A stretch of DNA of 64,000 nucleotides, taken from the NCBI RefSeq assembly GCF_040412425.1, contig NC_089742.1, forward strand, positions 74,116,125 through 74,180,124. Direction: 5' to 3'. This document shows, piece after piece, positions 24,123 to 37,806 of this stretch. The position numbers were made by a program, and so were the translations under genes. This DNA is from Macrobrachium rosenbergii. Lineage: Eukaryota > Arthropoda > Malacostraca > Decapoda > Palaemonidae. The notes under the pieces were generated by a model, which saw only the letters and a list, made by a program, of their open reading frames with translations, ran no database searches and was not told where the DNA came from. Position 1 is the first letter of the stretch. Each line of letters begins with the position of its first letter.

Positions 24123-25189
24123 CAATAAATCCAGGTGCACCCAAGAATGAACGCAGAAGTGAAAAATCAGACGTGGAAGAAGGAAATTAAACTGTCACAT
24201 TCACATGATGAAAGTATTTTTTTTAATGTTATCTCCAAAGCCTTATAATCTTCTCGATTTCTTTACATGTTTTGGATATGCTTACTAATGTAAATACTGG
24301 ATCCGAGTGGGAAATCCATTGAAAACTGACTATAACTTTCCCAGGTGGGATTTGAATAAACGCATGTTACGCTAAAGTGAGGCAGCTGTAGTTCACAAAG
24401 TTATTATTTTTATTTGCTCCTGCTACTCTCTTGATCAATGCTGGATTTTGGCGGAAATTCGTCCGAGAAACGGATGATGACGTCACACTTCGAAGATGAC
24501 GGAAATGGCGGGAAATTTTTTCCTCCATGTATATTCACTTGGCAAGAAAGGAAAATAACACTTGTAGAACGAAATTTTTATAGCAAAATTTTGTATTTGA
24601 GTTTTTTTTAACGGTTTCTACATTTATGAATGGTTTACTGAAAATGAATTACATTTGGAATTGGGTCATCACTCACTGACTGCCAGGAGACAGTGGCGGA
24701 AAATTTGACGAGCCAGAAACTTTGTTGTCTGTGGCCGATTTCCCAGATATCCTACCTCTATGAGGTAAGGCAATCGTACTTTCATATATTTAACCCATTC
24801 ATTAATAAGCCTTCATGAAACATCATTCATAATAGAATAAATTTACGTGATGTCTCCAACTTGAACAGGTACTTTGTGAATAAGATATTGAGTTTCAAGT
24901 CGTGTAGCGCTTGTGTGATTTCTAGTGAAATATCGGTTAAACTTCCCGGTCCAGTTCGGTTCTGAGAAAAGTCACTCGTTAGCGATTGACACGACATCAT
25001 ATCGAGCATTTTTGCTTTTTTGTACGAACGCAATATTAGTAATGGAATTTAGCATGGGTGAAATGTGTACCGTATCTTTTGAGTGCAGTTAGGCTCTATC
25101 CCAAAGCTAGTCTGTCTATGATGGGATGAGAGAGATTCGAACAAGGCCATTAGAGCTGATGTTTTCTAGTGACTGCAGCAACCACGACG

Positions 25190-25465
25190 AAAAAGTTAAG
25201 TATATCTTAGTTTAACCAGACCACTGAGCTGATTAACAGCTCTCCTAGGGCTGGCCCGAAGGATTAGACTTATTTTTACGTGGCTAAGAGGCAATTGGTT
25301 ACCTAGCAACGGGACCTACAGCTTATTGTGGAATCCGAACCACATTATAGCGAGAAATTAATTTCTATCACCAGAAATAAATTCTCCTAATTCCTCATTA
25401 GCCGGCCGGAGAATCAAACTCGGGCCTAGCGAGTGCTAGCCAACAACTCTACCGACCCGCCCAAA
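25190..25465 (-). repeat. Family-A SINE, copy 2
   Basis: Full-length minus-strand copy (tail aaaagttaagtatatcttag at 25190, head near 25460). It is enclosed by an inverted repeat, gagattcgaacaaggccat at 25130-25150 and its complement at 25503-25522, so it probably inserted into a small foldback. Confidence 0.88.
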
Positions 25466-25765
25466 AGAGTAAATTGAGGAGGTTATGGTGTATATTAATT
25501 AATATGGCCTTGTTCGAATCTCATGATTCTCATGCCGTCGTAGTCGGGCTATAGTTGCACTGTAGAAGCAGCTTCTTGTCGGAAAAATAACAGTATGCTT
25601 CAGGAATAATTTTTTCATCCTAAAGTTCAAACAAAGACCAGGTTTGTTATAGATACGGAACTCTTCCTTCTTGACGTAACCATGAGGTGCAAGAGATAAG
25701 GGACGAATCTGACCTCCGTCGGAGGGACGAGGTAACTATCCATCGGTGCAGTTTTAGACCAAAAA

Positions 25766-25780
25766 ATTAATGAAAAACTT

Positions 25781-25849
<69 letters not shown>

Positions 25850-25913
25850 TTCAATATACCGAAACAATCTAAAATAATCAATATAAAATAGCAAAAAATT
25901 AAATTAAAAACTT

Positions 25914-25968
<55 letters not shown>

Positions 25969-26155
25969 TTAAATTTATCGAAATACTCCAAAATAATCAA
26001 TATAAAATAGGAAGAAATTAAATGATAAACTTTAGGGAGAGAGAGAGAGAGAGAGAAATAAATTTAAATAAATCGAAATAGTCCAAAATAATCAATATAA
26101 AATAGCAAAAAATTAAATGAAAAACTTTAGGGAGAGAGAGAGAAAGATCGTAAAA
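25766..26155. repeat. Higher-order tandem repeat with embedded (GA)n
   Basis: Four successive units read 'aaattaaatgaaaaacttta' + (GA)n + 'aaatttaaataaatcgaaat' + 'ccaaaataatcaatataaaa'. The GA run shrinks from about 60 to about 12 bp along the array. Unit length falls from about 120 to about 80 bp mainly because of this. Confidence 0.9.
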
Positions 26156-26561
26156 TTAAGCCAAAATGATCATACCATCATCCAATATGGCTGACATATT
26201 ACTGATAATTCCCCACATGTTAAAATGTTAACATATTTATATGACCCGATATGCAAATTGGGATGTTAATAACTACCATTAAAATGTTAATGAGTATATT
26301 TACAAGTTATTAACTCAAATGTCAAGGAGAAACACGAATACACACACTAATATTAACACTTATAAGCACGGAGAGCAAATATATCTAGGCCTATATTAAT
26401 GTTATACAGTATATGTTAAATGTATGTTCAATAAGTGGTATCAATATATGTTAAATATGTCAATATTACATAATGTCAATATATGTTAAATATGTCAATT
26501 GCTAAATATATCACAATATTTTAAAAACGGTAATATAACATACCAGCTAATCCTGTCTTAG

Positions 26562-26850
26562 AGGCCTACAATAGGCCACTAAGCTTATCTAAGCTTATAG
26601 GCCTACAATGGCTACTAAGCTTAGCTAAGCTTATGGGCCTACAATGGTTACTAAACTTAGCTAAGCTTATGGGCCTACAATGGTTACTAAACTTAGCTAA
26701 GCTTATAGACCTACAATGGACCACTAAGCTTAGCTAAGCTTATGCGCCTACAATGGCTACTAAACGTATCTAAACTTATGGGTCTACAATGTACCACTAA
26801 GCTTAGCTATGCTTACAGGTCTACAATAGGCCACCAAGCTTAAACAAAGC
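26562..26850. repeat. 36-bp tandem repeat rich in AAGCTT
   Basis: About eight copies of a 36-bp unit, ctactaagcttagctaagct followed by tatgggcctacaatgg, with point changes. The AGCTTAGCTAAGCT core is itself palindromic. Confidence 0.92.
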
Positions 26851-26944
26851 TTAGCCTTAGTTAACCTAAAATATGACCAAGTCGTCAAAATCATATTCAG
26901 GCCTAAAATTTAGTCCTAAATTTTAGGATATAGGCTTAAATCAG

Positions 26945-27073
<129 letters not shown>

Positions 27074-27119
27074 ACACCTTAAACTTTCGTATAACAACTT
27101 AAGCGAAGTTTATGTCTTA

Positions 27120-27470
27120 AATAAAAAAAAATATTTTAAAACAGACTTTCATTAAAATGCACTAAAGAGAAAAGAATCATTGTTTGAGGCCGCGGTGTCT
27201 CTCAAAAAATGATTCTTTACTTTTTAGTGGATTTTAAATAAAAGCGTTTTAATACATATTTTTTATATTTTTTATTTTATGCTTTTTAGTTTTGACAGAA
27301 ACTGTAACCGATTTATGACTAGCTAACTAACGAAATTGATATCCTGACTAGCCAAAGAAGGTATGAAAAACCCAAAGAGTTATTCACTTCATACAAAACC
27401 TGAGACACTGGGAGAGGTCACTGTAGGGTCACTGGAGGTCACTGCTGACCTACTGATCATGTCAGGCTGT
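27120..27470 (-). repeat. Foldback-associated repeat, family F copy 1
   Basis: 27155-27255 forms a hairpin (aaagagaaaagaatcat against atgattctttactttt around a CpG-bearing loop). 27255-27470 matches 47200-47460 on the opposite strand (ggtcactgtagggtcactgg block). The arms here are shorter than in the 47.4-kb copy. Confidence 0.75.
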
Positions 27471-27471
27471 G

Positions 27472-28430
27472 TAGTGGTATAAGAAAAAGTTAGATAGGGA
27501 AAGCATAAAGAGAATAGAGAGAGAATAAAGAGAGAGACAGAGAGAGAGAAAGAATAAAGAGAGAGAAGAGAGAGAGAGAACAACAATTAAGCCTTGGTTG
27601 TTACTGTATTGCAAATCTAGAAGTGCTGAGTATGTAAACCGCAAGAAACCATCTTGCACGAACTCAAAACAGTGAGCGAGTATATCGCACCCAGGGCCAT
27701 AAAACCGATCGTAAAATCTGGAAACTGTGGCCTCGCGATTTAGCTGACTCAGGATCACTCAGCACCTCGTCAGAAGCTAACATTCCAGCCATATCTATAA
27801 CCCTGCCTTCAATAGGAGGCGTTTTCATGGAAATTCCATGGAATTGGGGTTGGACAAAGTGATGTAATTCAACACCTCTCCAATCAAACATTCTAGGAAG
27901 GAGTCTTTTACACCTCCTCCTAAGATCATTTCCAATCAAATCCTCTAAGGAGAGATTTTAACAACACCCACCACCGTCCTTCCCAATTAACTGTTCAAGG
28001 GGAGGCCTTACAGATAAAATCTTCCAATGGGGAACTGAAAAAGAGGAGTTGGAAAGATAACCAGCAAACCCAGGGGTTCCAAAGATGCCAGAAGCCAGAA
28101 GAAGAGCATTCGAGTCCTAATCCACCATCCAGGGAAGACATAACTTCCCCTTGCTTTCGTGCTCCCTAACAGACTTAATTGAACTGTCTAGCAAGAGTGA
28201 TTTCAAGATAGTAACTGTAACTGTAAATTGTACTTAAGTTTGTAGTTAACTTTCATCATTAAAGTAAAGAAAACTACTGTTTCGTCTCCATTACGCCTTT
28301 CTGAGATATCATTCGAAATAACAGACTCGTAAGCGGCCAACAACAGGAGAGACGCTGTGGACGACTGTTTTGGCAACTTAGAAGAAATATGCAGGTAAGA
28401 AGGGAAATTAATATGTAGGGCACGACATAG
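27472..28430 (+). other. Possible 5' LTR/leader region of the gag-protease element
   Basis: This lies between the family-F repeat and a primer-binding-like stretch (tggtggcagctaaagtgg at 28433). It has GA-rich and AT-rich parts and an attaaag motif near 28258. No second LTR could be identified in the window, so the LTR call is tentative and the start is not fixed. Confidence 0.25.
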
Positions 28431-29548
28431 TTTGGTGGCAGCTAAAGTGGATCCCGAAGGCAAGATGAAACAAACAGACATTAACAGAAGTATCAGTGCA
28501 ATTACTTAAGTTACGGTGAAACGAAAACCTACAAAACGAACTTAGATTTTACGACGGCAAGCAAAACTTATATGAAGAAATAAAATCCTGCAATAGAGCG
28601 TCAAACAGAAGTGAACATAAACAGTATTGGTGCGTCACGAAGAAGAAAACACATAGAACGATTAACAACAACAAAGCGAGTGTGTTTAATAAACTATCGC
28701 TACGAGTGTAACAGAAACAACGCAGTGTGTGTTTCAACGAAGCTCCGAAGGCAGTGACAAAGAAAAACAACCTGGCGACTTCACAATAACAACAACCTGT
28801 AAGTTATTGAGAAAATGAGATTTACTGTTCTCTCTCTTTAAATGTGTGAAGAAGTAAAGAATTTTTAAAGTTATATAGAGTGAAGATTATTTAACATCTC
28901 TTTATCAAATTGAAAATTAAGGAAACTCTCTCTAGTGAATTAATTTTTTTGTGTAATTACCATTATTACTCTCTCTATGATAATTATTTGTTTAGTAAAT
29001 AATTTAGAGAGGAAAATACTTATTTTTTTCTCACTCGGTTGGTGATAAATATTTGAGTAATTCATATGCAATTTTGTGTACTCATTGTGATGAATTTTTT
29101 TTTATGATATGATGCCCAGTTTCACATAAGATTTTTTTTGTGTAATTGAATGATTACTTTTGAAAGATTTATTTTACTTGTGCACTTGAACTCAGTTTAA
29201 GAATTTAATTTTTTTTACAGTTATATTTTGATAGTTTCTTTTATTTTATGGTATTGTGTGCTTAGTGAAAAATTTTTTTTTATATAGATACAAATGAGAT
29301 ACTCAATTTGAATATTTTTTTTTACAATGCAAAGAGTTTTTGACAAATTACTGAACACAGCCATTCACCATACAATTTAAGACAGTCAACACTCAGACGT
29401 AGCCGAATTCCAAGACTAATTTCCCACTCAACTTTAGTGCAATAACACAACTAACCAGAACCAAAATAGTGTTAATAATTCTAATAATACTAACAGTAAT
29501 AATAATAGTAACAATACTAATAATACTCGCACCTTCCAATATCGCAAT

Positions 29549-30665
29549 ATGAATCAAGCAGCTGTAATAACAACAGCCACACGCTTCTGTGGACAGGTGG
29601 ATGATTCAAATCCTGACAAAAGTCGACTCGAATTTTATACAGTAAATCATTGGCTCACAGATGCAGATAGTCGCATAACTTCAGGGGGAATAACAGATGA
29701 AAGAGCTAAAATAAATGAAGCCTTGCTTCTCGTAAGCTCAGAACATGGTGACGCCCATAAAACTCTGAATTCCAAGAGGGTTAGCAAACTTAATAACTAG
29801 CGGAATTCAAAGAAATTTGTTTATCACTCTGGGGACCAGTAAATAAGACTGACAGTTTATATAACATAACTAGATTCCTTAACCCGTAATATAAAACAAT
29901 AGCTAATCTGTATGCAAGTGTTGAGAATGCAATAGATAAAATAACAGAAGACTTAAAGAAAACAGGCATTACCATAGTAGATAAGACACAGTTTGGTGAT
30001 AATGTCAATAATTTAGTTGATCTAAGACATGTTTTGAATTACTTGTCATTTGGAACAATATATAATGCCCTTGGAGAAGAGGAAAAGAAGGCTTTCAGGA
30101 AAATAAAAATTGATCAAAAGAAAGACAGCCTTCAAACATTGAAAACTATGAGAGAAGAAATACAAAAGAAAGAGATAGATCTCTCCAAGGAATTTGTGGG
30201 AACAACAGAAGCACAAAATGAAAGGAAAGGCAGAAATAATAATCCTACTTTTAGAATGAAAAATAAGTTCTGTGACAATTCCAGACAAGAGGGAATAGAG
30301 CAACTACCTTTCAGGGAAAATATGCCCAAAATACTAAAAGAAAATGGAATCCAAACCAGAAAGGAATATATAATCAAACAAAGAGTGGTCCTTCCAAACC
30401 TTATCAATATGGTCAACACTCAAACACAAATAATTCAACCCAAGTGAACTATTCCGCTCAAGGAGCGAAACCAAAGACAGCCTGTGAAAACTGCGGGTAT
30501 ACAAATCATTCTACAAACGAGTGCAGAAGGCCTAGAATCTGCACGATTTGCAAGAATGTAGGACATTTAACCAAGAATTGCTGGTTTGGAACACAAGAAG
30601 GAAATAAAGAAGTAGTTGAATTAAGCAGCAATCGCTCAACATCAAATAAGTCTTCAAGTCAATGA
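29549..30665 (+). pseudogene. Gag-like pseudogene with two CCHC zinc knuckles
   Basis: Three open pieces in different frames: 29549-29800 (MNQAAVITTATRFCGQVDDS...), a middle piece in a second frame covering about 29800-30447 (Lys/Glu-rich, probably coiled-coil), and 30444-30665. The last carries two consecutive CX2CX4HX4C knuckles: Cys14, Cys17, His22, Cys27 and Cys33, Cys36, His41, Cys46 of that piece. Order and composition fit a Gag capsid-nucleocapsid protein that binds element RNA. At least one frameshift near 29800 and several stops show it is inactive, although the junction at 30444-30447 is only a short overlap. Confidence 0.75.
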
Positions 30666-30779
30666 TAAATTATCCCTACACATAACACAGCAAGAAAGTC
30701 CCTTTAAGAAGATAATCTAAAAACAGAAGAATTGGCAAAAAGGGGGAGTGAAGGTTCATCCGCATTTTCCTATTTGCAG

Positions 30780-31382
30780 AGTAAAGTTGTATTTTCCATG
30801 AACGAAGAAAATTTAGCCAGAAAGGATTTACCTATTATTAAAGTTTCCATAAATAATAAGGTATGTAGGTTACTGTGCTTATGGATTCAGGTAGTACTGT
30901 AAGCGTAATTGATAAACATAATTGATAAACAAACGCTAATCCAGGGTCAAAGCAGAATAATAAAAGGAGTAGCGGGTAAACAGATTAAAAGTTTAGGAAA
31001 TGTGAATTTAGAAATAGACATTTCGTCACATAAATCCGTTGAAAGTTTTATATTTCTAGAAGACAGATTTTTCCCCGCACAAGAATTGTTCTCATTTAAT
31101 GTAATGAAGAGATGTGGAATCATCCTGGATTGCAGAGAAGGAAGAATTAGCCTGAAACAGGACAATCAAAGGAGCGTATGCTTTACGCTTGAAGAAGAAA
31201 AGTTTCACCCAAATCTGACCAATTTGCCTGAGACGGCTTCGACAAGCGAGAAAGACATACATAAAATAAATTACCATCAAGAGAACAATCAAGATAAAAT
31301 GGAAAAAAGAATAGAAAATGGAAAAATTAGAATAGAAAAACCAAGAAGATGTGTTATACTTAAGAAAGAAATGTATAAATAA
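30780..31382 (+). pseudogene. Retropepsin-like aspartic protease
   Basis: The frame beginning near 30798 (MNEENLARKDLPIIKVSINN) is followed, after a one-base shift near 30870, by LMDSGSTVSVID, the Asp-Ser-Gly active-site loop preceded by a hydrophobic strand. The 157-codon frame 30909-31382 continues with IKGVAGKQIKSLGNVNLEID, the flap-like Gly segment, and 'FNVMKRCGIILDCREGRISL', the Ile-Leu-Gly/Asp-type helix typical of the family. A small in-place duplication (ttgataaacataattgataaac) at 30908-30929 disturbs the reading. It would have processed Gag; this copy cannot in its present form. Confidence 0.75.
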
Positions 31383-31849
31383 TGGTGATCACCGAGTCAC
31401 AAGGTGTAAGTACTGATTCCCCCGTAAATACCGTCGCTGGTTAATGAAAGAAACTACTAAATGAAGTATTGTTATTAAATAAAAATAAATAACGGTGGAA
31501 TATGCAGAACCTTGTTACTTCTTCCGTGATATAAGATGAAGAACCTAAAATAAAGTCCCCTTCGGTAACAAAGTGTTTAACAAAAATATTTATGAAAAGA
31601 AGACATTGAAGTTAAAGACGTTTTATTATTAAATGAAGAATTGTCAGAATACTTCCATGAAGGGTAATACTTGTGAAGTTTATGTCCAAACTACTCAGAT
31701 AACAAACTAACACTATATGCAGGTATTGTCTTTGCGAGGAAGTTTAACAATTTCTGATGAAGAAAAAGCATTTTTTATGAATCATTTCGGTGATGCCTGA
31801 TAAATAGTCATATAAATATATATATATATACGGTATATAATATATCCCT

Positions 31850-32700
<851 letters not shown>

Positions 32701-32768
32701 TGCACTAATCATCACTAAGTATTTGCGTGACTTTGAGCAGATACAATATTGTCAACCATTAGTGAATA

Positions 32769-32902
<134 letters not shown>

Positions 32903-34252
32903 TATTAAATATGCATATATACTGTTTCTCAAACGTGTTTGCGTGAGTTTTCTGATCAATTCTTCTGATTATCAAATATATTAGAAATTGTTGCTTACAA
33001 ATTTCCCTTGGAAAGATATATAAATTTTTTACTTTAGTAAAAACTTTCAAAATGATTCTTTCGGGGAACTATGCTTGTTTTTATAGAGACTGGATAGGGT
33101 ACATGAACATATGTAAAATATTTACAGCAGTTTATCATTTTGCTGTATACTTAAAATGGACATAAATACTTCGTTTGTTTTGCCTGATCTCTTGGATGTA
33201 CACCTTAGCTTGACTCATGGATTCAACATTCTTTTCATCAAGTGGTAATAGACTGGCTACTGCAGAGCAAGAGCCTGTGCCAGCCCAAGGCTGGCTAAAT
33301 CTAAGTAGTAAGTGGTAATAATGAAATTAGTACTAGTAATGGTAATTGTTATATACATACACTATCAACAGCACTACCATCGCTACTAGTGAACCATAAG
33401 CTAAATCCATTAAAACTGCCGTCAGGACTATTACCAAAACTTTTACAAATGGAAAATACATAACTGCTGCTGTCATTAACACTGTTTATGACTGCTAGTA
33501 TCAGTAACGCTACTATCACTGTAACTGTCATTAGTATTATCATCACTACTGCTATCACCAGTATCACTTGCACTATTACTACCATTACTGGTACTACTAA
33601 ATACTACTGTCATTAATACTCTCCTTCATATACATGATAAACCTGTGGACTTAGCTGTTGTGCAAGTCAAAAGAAGGGTTAGGGAAAATAGCCCGGGAAT
33701 GTCCTGTAATATTTGAAATAAACACTGTTTGTTCTAATCCTTACCAATATCTTAAAAGCAAATGATGATATTACTAATGACCATTCAGCAGACTATGGTA
33801 TCTCGTCCCCGGGAGAAGTTTCAGGAGCGTTGTTGAGTATATTTTGCTTTCCTATTGTCTTCTGAAGGGTCATAGGTAACCTAACACCTAATTAACCAAA
33901 AATAGTTAAACATATATCTCACGGTTATTGCTTAAACAGCAGAGAAAGCCTGTAAATTACAAGCGCTGCCTCAAGGTAAGTACCTAGCCGTTACTTATTT
34001 TTTTACAGCTAAGAGACCTAGACAGGCAATACTATGCCCACATTAAGCTCAGCTCTGTGAAAGCAAAGGGCGAAAAGAAGGGAGGGAAGTTAAGGAACAG
34101 TATTTCTCAGGTGTTGACTCATTCATTAGCCTCTTGAAAAGCTGCAAACTGAATGACCCAGGAAAACCTGACGGGGCAGAGGTTCACGATTTAGATGTGG
34201 GAGGATGAATGAGTTATCAAATTGGTTGTTCGCGGAATTCTCTATTTCCTGG

Positions 34253-34340
<88 letters not shown>
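34253..34340. repeat. (TA)n microsatellite
   Basis: About 88 bp, immediately left of the minisatellite. Confidence 0.99.
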
Positions 34341-34342
<2 letters not shown>

Positions 34343-34394
34343 TGCCCGGGAAAACTCTGAAGGACTCCCAAATATTTTCCTGCACCTCCTTGTG

Positions 34395-34960
34395 CTGACT
34401 GTCCCTTTTATCCAGATATTGCTGTTCTAACTGTCCCTTTTAGCCAGATATTGCTGCTCTAACTGTCCCTTTTATCCAAATATTACTGTCCTGACTGTCC
34501 CATTTATCCAGATATTTCTGTACTGACCGTCCCATTTATCCAGGTATTACTGTACTGACTGTCCATTTCATCCAGGTATTACTGTAGTGACTGTCCTATA
34601 TATCCAGTCATTGCTGTGGTGACTGTCCCATTTATGCATATGTTACTGCGGTGAATGTCCCTTTTTATCAAAACATTACTGTGGTGACTGTACCATTTAT
34701 CCATGTATTACTGTGCTGCCTGACCTTATTATCCAGTTATTACTGTGCTGGCTGTCGCTTTTATCCAGGTATTACTGTGGTGACTGTCCATTTTGTCTAG
34801 ACATTACTGTGGTGGCTGTCCCCACCCAGGTATTAGTGTGCTGTCTGTCCCTTTTATCCAGGTATTACTGTGCTGTGCTGACTGTCCCTTTTTACCAGGT
34901 ATAACTGTGGTGACTGTTCAATTCATCTAGACATTACTGCGGTGACTGTCCCATTTACCC
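34395..34960. repeat. 32-bp minisatellite, about 17 copies
   Basis: The unit is approximately ctgactgtcccttttatcca followed by ggtattactgtg, repeated with substitutions. Individual units have small length changes, for example a 29-bp unit near 34816 and an extra ctgtg near 34875. No open frame persists through it. Confidence 0.95.
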
Positions 34961-35194
34961 TCCACTGAAATAAAGCACAACCCCACTTAACTGAAACACC
35001 GCCAGTAAACCTAAACACATCCACTAAACCTAAATACACCCACCACTAAACCCAAACACAAACCTTGATACAGAATTATTAGTCAGAGGAAAGTAAAGCA
35101 TTTTCAGTAATACAGTATATTTCTATGGCATCGAGTACATGAAATGAGGTATGAAAAGCCCGTACAGTTTATTTAACACATAAGTTACAAAGGT

Positions 35195-35430
35195 AGGGGG
35201 GAAGGGGAAGTGGAAGGGGAAGGGGGTACGGGTTTGAAACCTACCCTGTTATATAATTTGGGTTAAATGATGGCCACCTGCCAAATTTTGTCTAGATCGG
35301 TCAAGCTGTTATCACATAAATTACAAAGGGAAGGGGAAGGGGTATGGGTTTGAAACGACCCTATTTTCTAAGCTGGGTTAAATGATGGCCACTTGCCAAA
35401 TTTTGTCTAGATCGGTCAAACGGTTCGGAT
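35195..35430 (+). repeat. Tandem duplication, unit about 110 bp
   Basis: Two consecutive copies of 'gggtttgaaac...gggttaaatgatggccac...caaattttgtctagatcggtcaa', preceded by aaggggaagggg runs. The second copy ends in 'cggttcggatttctatatagcgcac'. Confidence 0.92.
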
Positions 35431-35486
35431 TTCTATATAGCGCACAAAGCTACAAGTATACAAACATACACAAATACAAACATTTA

Positions 35487-35651
<165 letters not shown>

Positions 35652-36639
35652 CCCAACCGCAAGTGCTAGTACCACAGGTCATCAAATGACTCATAGTAGG
35701 CATACATTCTACATGCAATGTGGAGCAAATTTCTTCAAATAAAATTTCGTACCACATTGTGTGTTAATAAACCAATATAATAAACCAATATAAACTACAG
35801 TATGTATGAAAAATTATTTACATTGTCATTTAAAATAGAACCAATGTCAGTCATGCATTAAATGACAAGGTAATTTATCCTGCTGTGAAATGATTCCCAA
35901 AAATATATGCGAACGTAAAATTCTTCTGACGATGATGAAACTGAAGCCATGATTGTACTATTACTTATTTATTATTTCCTCTGAATATGATCAAATTGCT
36001 GAACAACAAAGAAACCAATACAATTAAGGATTCTGATTCGCACTAAACTACCAAGATTAGTTAGTAAAAAAAATGAATAAAAAAATACTAAAAACCTTGA
36101 CTTTATCATTACTTCAAATTTTCTATTTAGTCTTCAATACCGGCCTCGTTTACCTCAGGAAGAAAACGGCGGAATTTTTGAAACGGAAAAAGAACAGCAC
36201 TGCTCTTGATATCTAATCGCGACAGTTCAGACAGAGAGAGGGGCGGATCCCACCATTGCTAGTTGTAACAGTTTAAAACTAACAGTTTAAATCTAACACA
36301 AGTGTTCGGTCGTATCAGGGGGCTAGAATTTGTTCTGGGAACTGCTTCAGCCTTATTTCTCATTCACTCGTTCTCTCGACCATAAGGATATTTTTGTCAC
36401 TTCTATTTTGACACCCTTGTCCATTCTGTCTTACCTACCATCAACAGCATTCTGACTGCTCTCTTTGATAACCTATAGGCCTACGTCTTTATTCTGAGAC
36501 TTGTCTGATAAGATCATTCCTATGACTCCAGCCTTATAAAAGAAACGTAGCAGTGGATGCTAGGTGAGGGATGGATTACAGGCGTGTACATCATCCCTTT
36601 TGATCTCTAAAAGTGGGCTCTCCTGCATAGTGCAACTAC

Positions 36640-36773
36640 AAGGTTTTCCTCCTGTTACGCCTTTAAAATTTTTTTACTTTCGATTTCCCTTTCAGCGCTG
36701 AATGACCTCATACGTCCCAGCGCTTCGCCTTTGGCCTAAATTTTATATACCATTCCATTACGATGAGGTTTGG
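36640..36773 (-). repeat. Family-C SINE-like repeat, copy 3 (truncated)
   Basis: The minus strand matches the first half of family C (tttaaatttaggccaaaggc, gaggtcattcagcgctgaaa, aggaggaaaaccttg). The distal half is absent. Confidence 0.75.
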
Positions 36774-36972
36774 ATAGGTCTGGAGCGTGGATCATTTACT
36801 TCGTAACAAAGTAAAAGGAGGAAAACTTATAAGGCTGAAAGCAAGTGAGAGAGGCTCCGAGAACCATGACACTGAAAGCTAGCGAGCACATCTAGACCAA
36901 AGCTCCGTCGCCTACGCCGAACTCAGTGAGCGGACAATTTTACTCTACAGACTTGGATGTTTAGAAAAAAGT

Positions 36973-37222
36973 TTTACCAGACCACTGAGCTGATTAACAG
37001 CTCTCCTAGGGCTGGCCCGAAGGATTAGACTTATTTTACGTGGCTCAGAACCAATTGGTTACTTAGCAACGGGACCTATAGCTTATTGTGGAATCCGAAC
37101 CACATTATAGCGAGAAATGAATTTCTGTCACCAGAAATAAATTCCTCTAACTCTTCATCAGCCGGTCGGACACTCGAACTCTGGCCTAACGAGTGCTAGT
37201 CCACAGCTCTACCGACTTTCCC
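36973..37222 (-). repeat. Family-A SINE, copy 3 (3'-shortened)
   Basis: Minus-strand copy with body and tRNA-like head. It lacks the last 20-25 bases of the tail (begins gttttaccagaccactgagc). Confidence 0.88.
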
Positions 37223-37806
37223 AAGGAAGAGCTGTGGAGATTGAGAGAATGGGCAGTCTCTGTCCAAGCATATTCAAGAGATTGATTGTTAAAATGTGTG
37301 GTAGTTCATACAATGGAAACGTAATGTAGAATTAATAAATGAATGTGACAATATAGGCCTGCTGATTAAGTGACTCATGGGTTGTGAGTAACAGTGTGGT
37401 ATGATTCATCAAAATACTCACTGGTGGTTTGCACTAATTTGTATCTGATACGCGTAGTAGGGAGGCAGCTTGAAGTGATGTCCTCTAGTAACAGCTTAAC
37501 AAAACTGATTAAACTGCGTTTAAAAGATTGTAAATTTCAACTCAAGGCGAAATATTTATTTTGAAATTTTTGTATGGCCATGGGCAATCCATATCACATG
37601 TAGCCTACTATTTCTCCATCAAATGTGACATAGTTAAGATATACTGTATTGACGACATGGTATGCATTATTCGGGTAACGAAAATGGCAACACCTTCGGC
37701 TGACTGTATGAACTTATGCCAAGAAGAATTAATGTGGCCATGAAACTGATTTGGACACCCTTTTGGATTGTTGCGCACCAGGAGGTAACGACGTGTTCAA
37801 TTAGAG

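Larger units (their letters stand above)
28433..31382 (+). mobile_element. LTR-retrotransposon fragment (gag and protease), Gypsy-like
   Basis: A possible primer-binding site at 28433 is followed by about 1.1 kb of AT-rich leader with T-runs, then gag pieces (29549-30665) and a retroviral-type protease (about 30810-31160). No reverse transcriptase, RNase H or integrase follows; after 31382 the sequence turns to AT-rich repeats. This is therefore a 3'-truncated or internally deleted element. Gypsy affinity is inferred from two zinc knuckles followed by a DSG protease. Confidence 0.7.

Noticed and set aside
24450..24530. GC-richer stretch with 'gatgatgacgtcac' as an enhancer or exon
   Set aside because: A single CRE-like site without paired splice signals or a sustained frame is not enough support.
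25766..26850. CRISPR-like array
   Set aside because: The units are contiguous tandem repeats without unique spacers, and the DNA is eukaryotic. The 34.4-kb minisatellite was rejected for the same reason.
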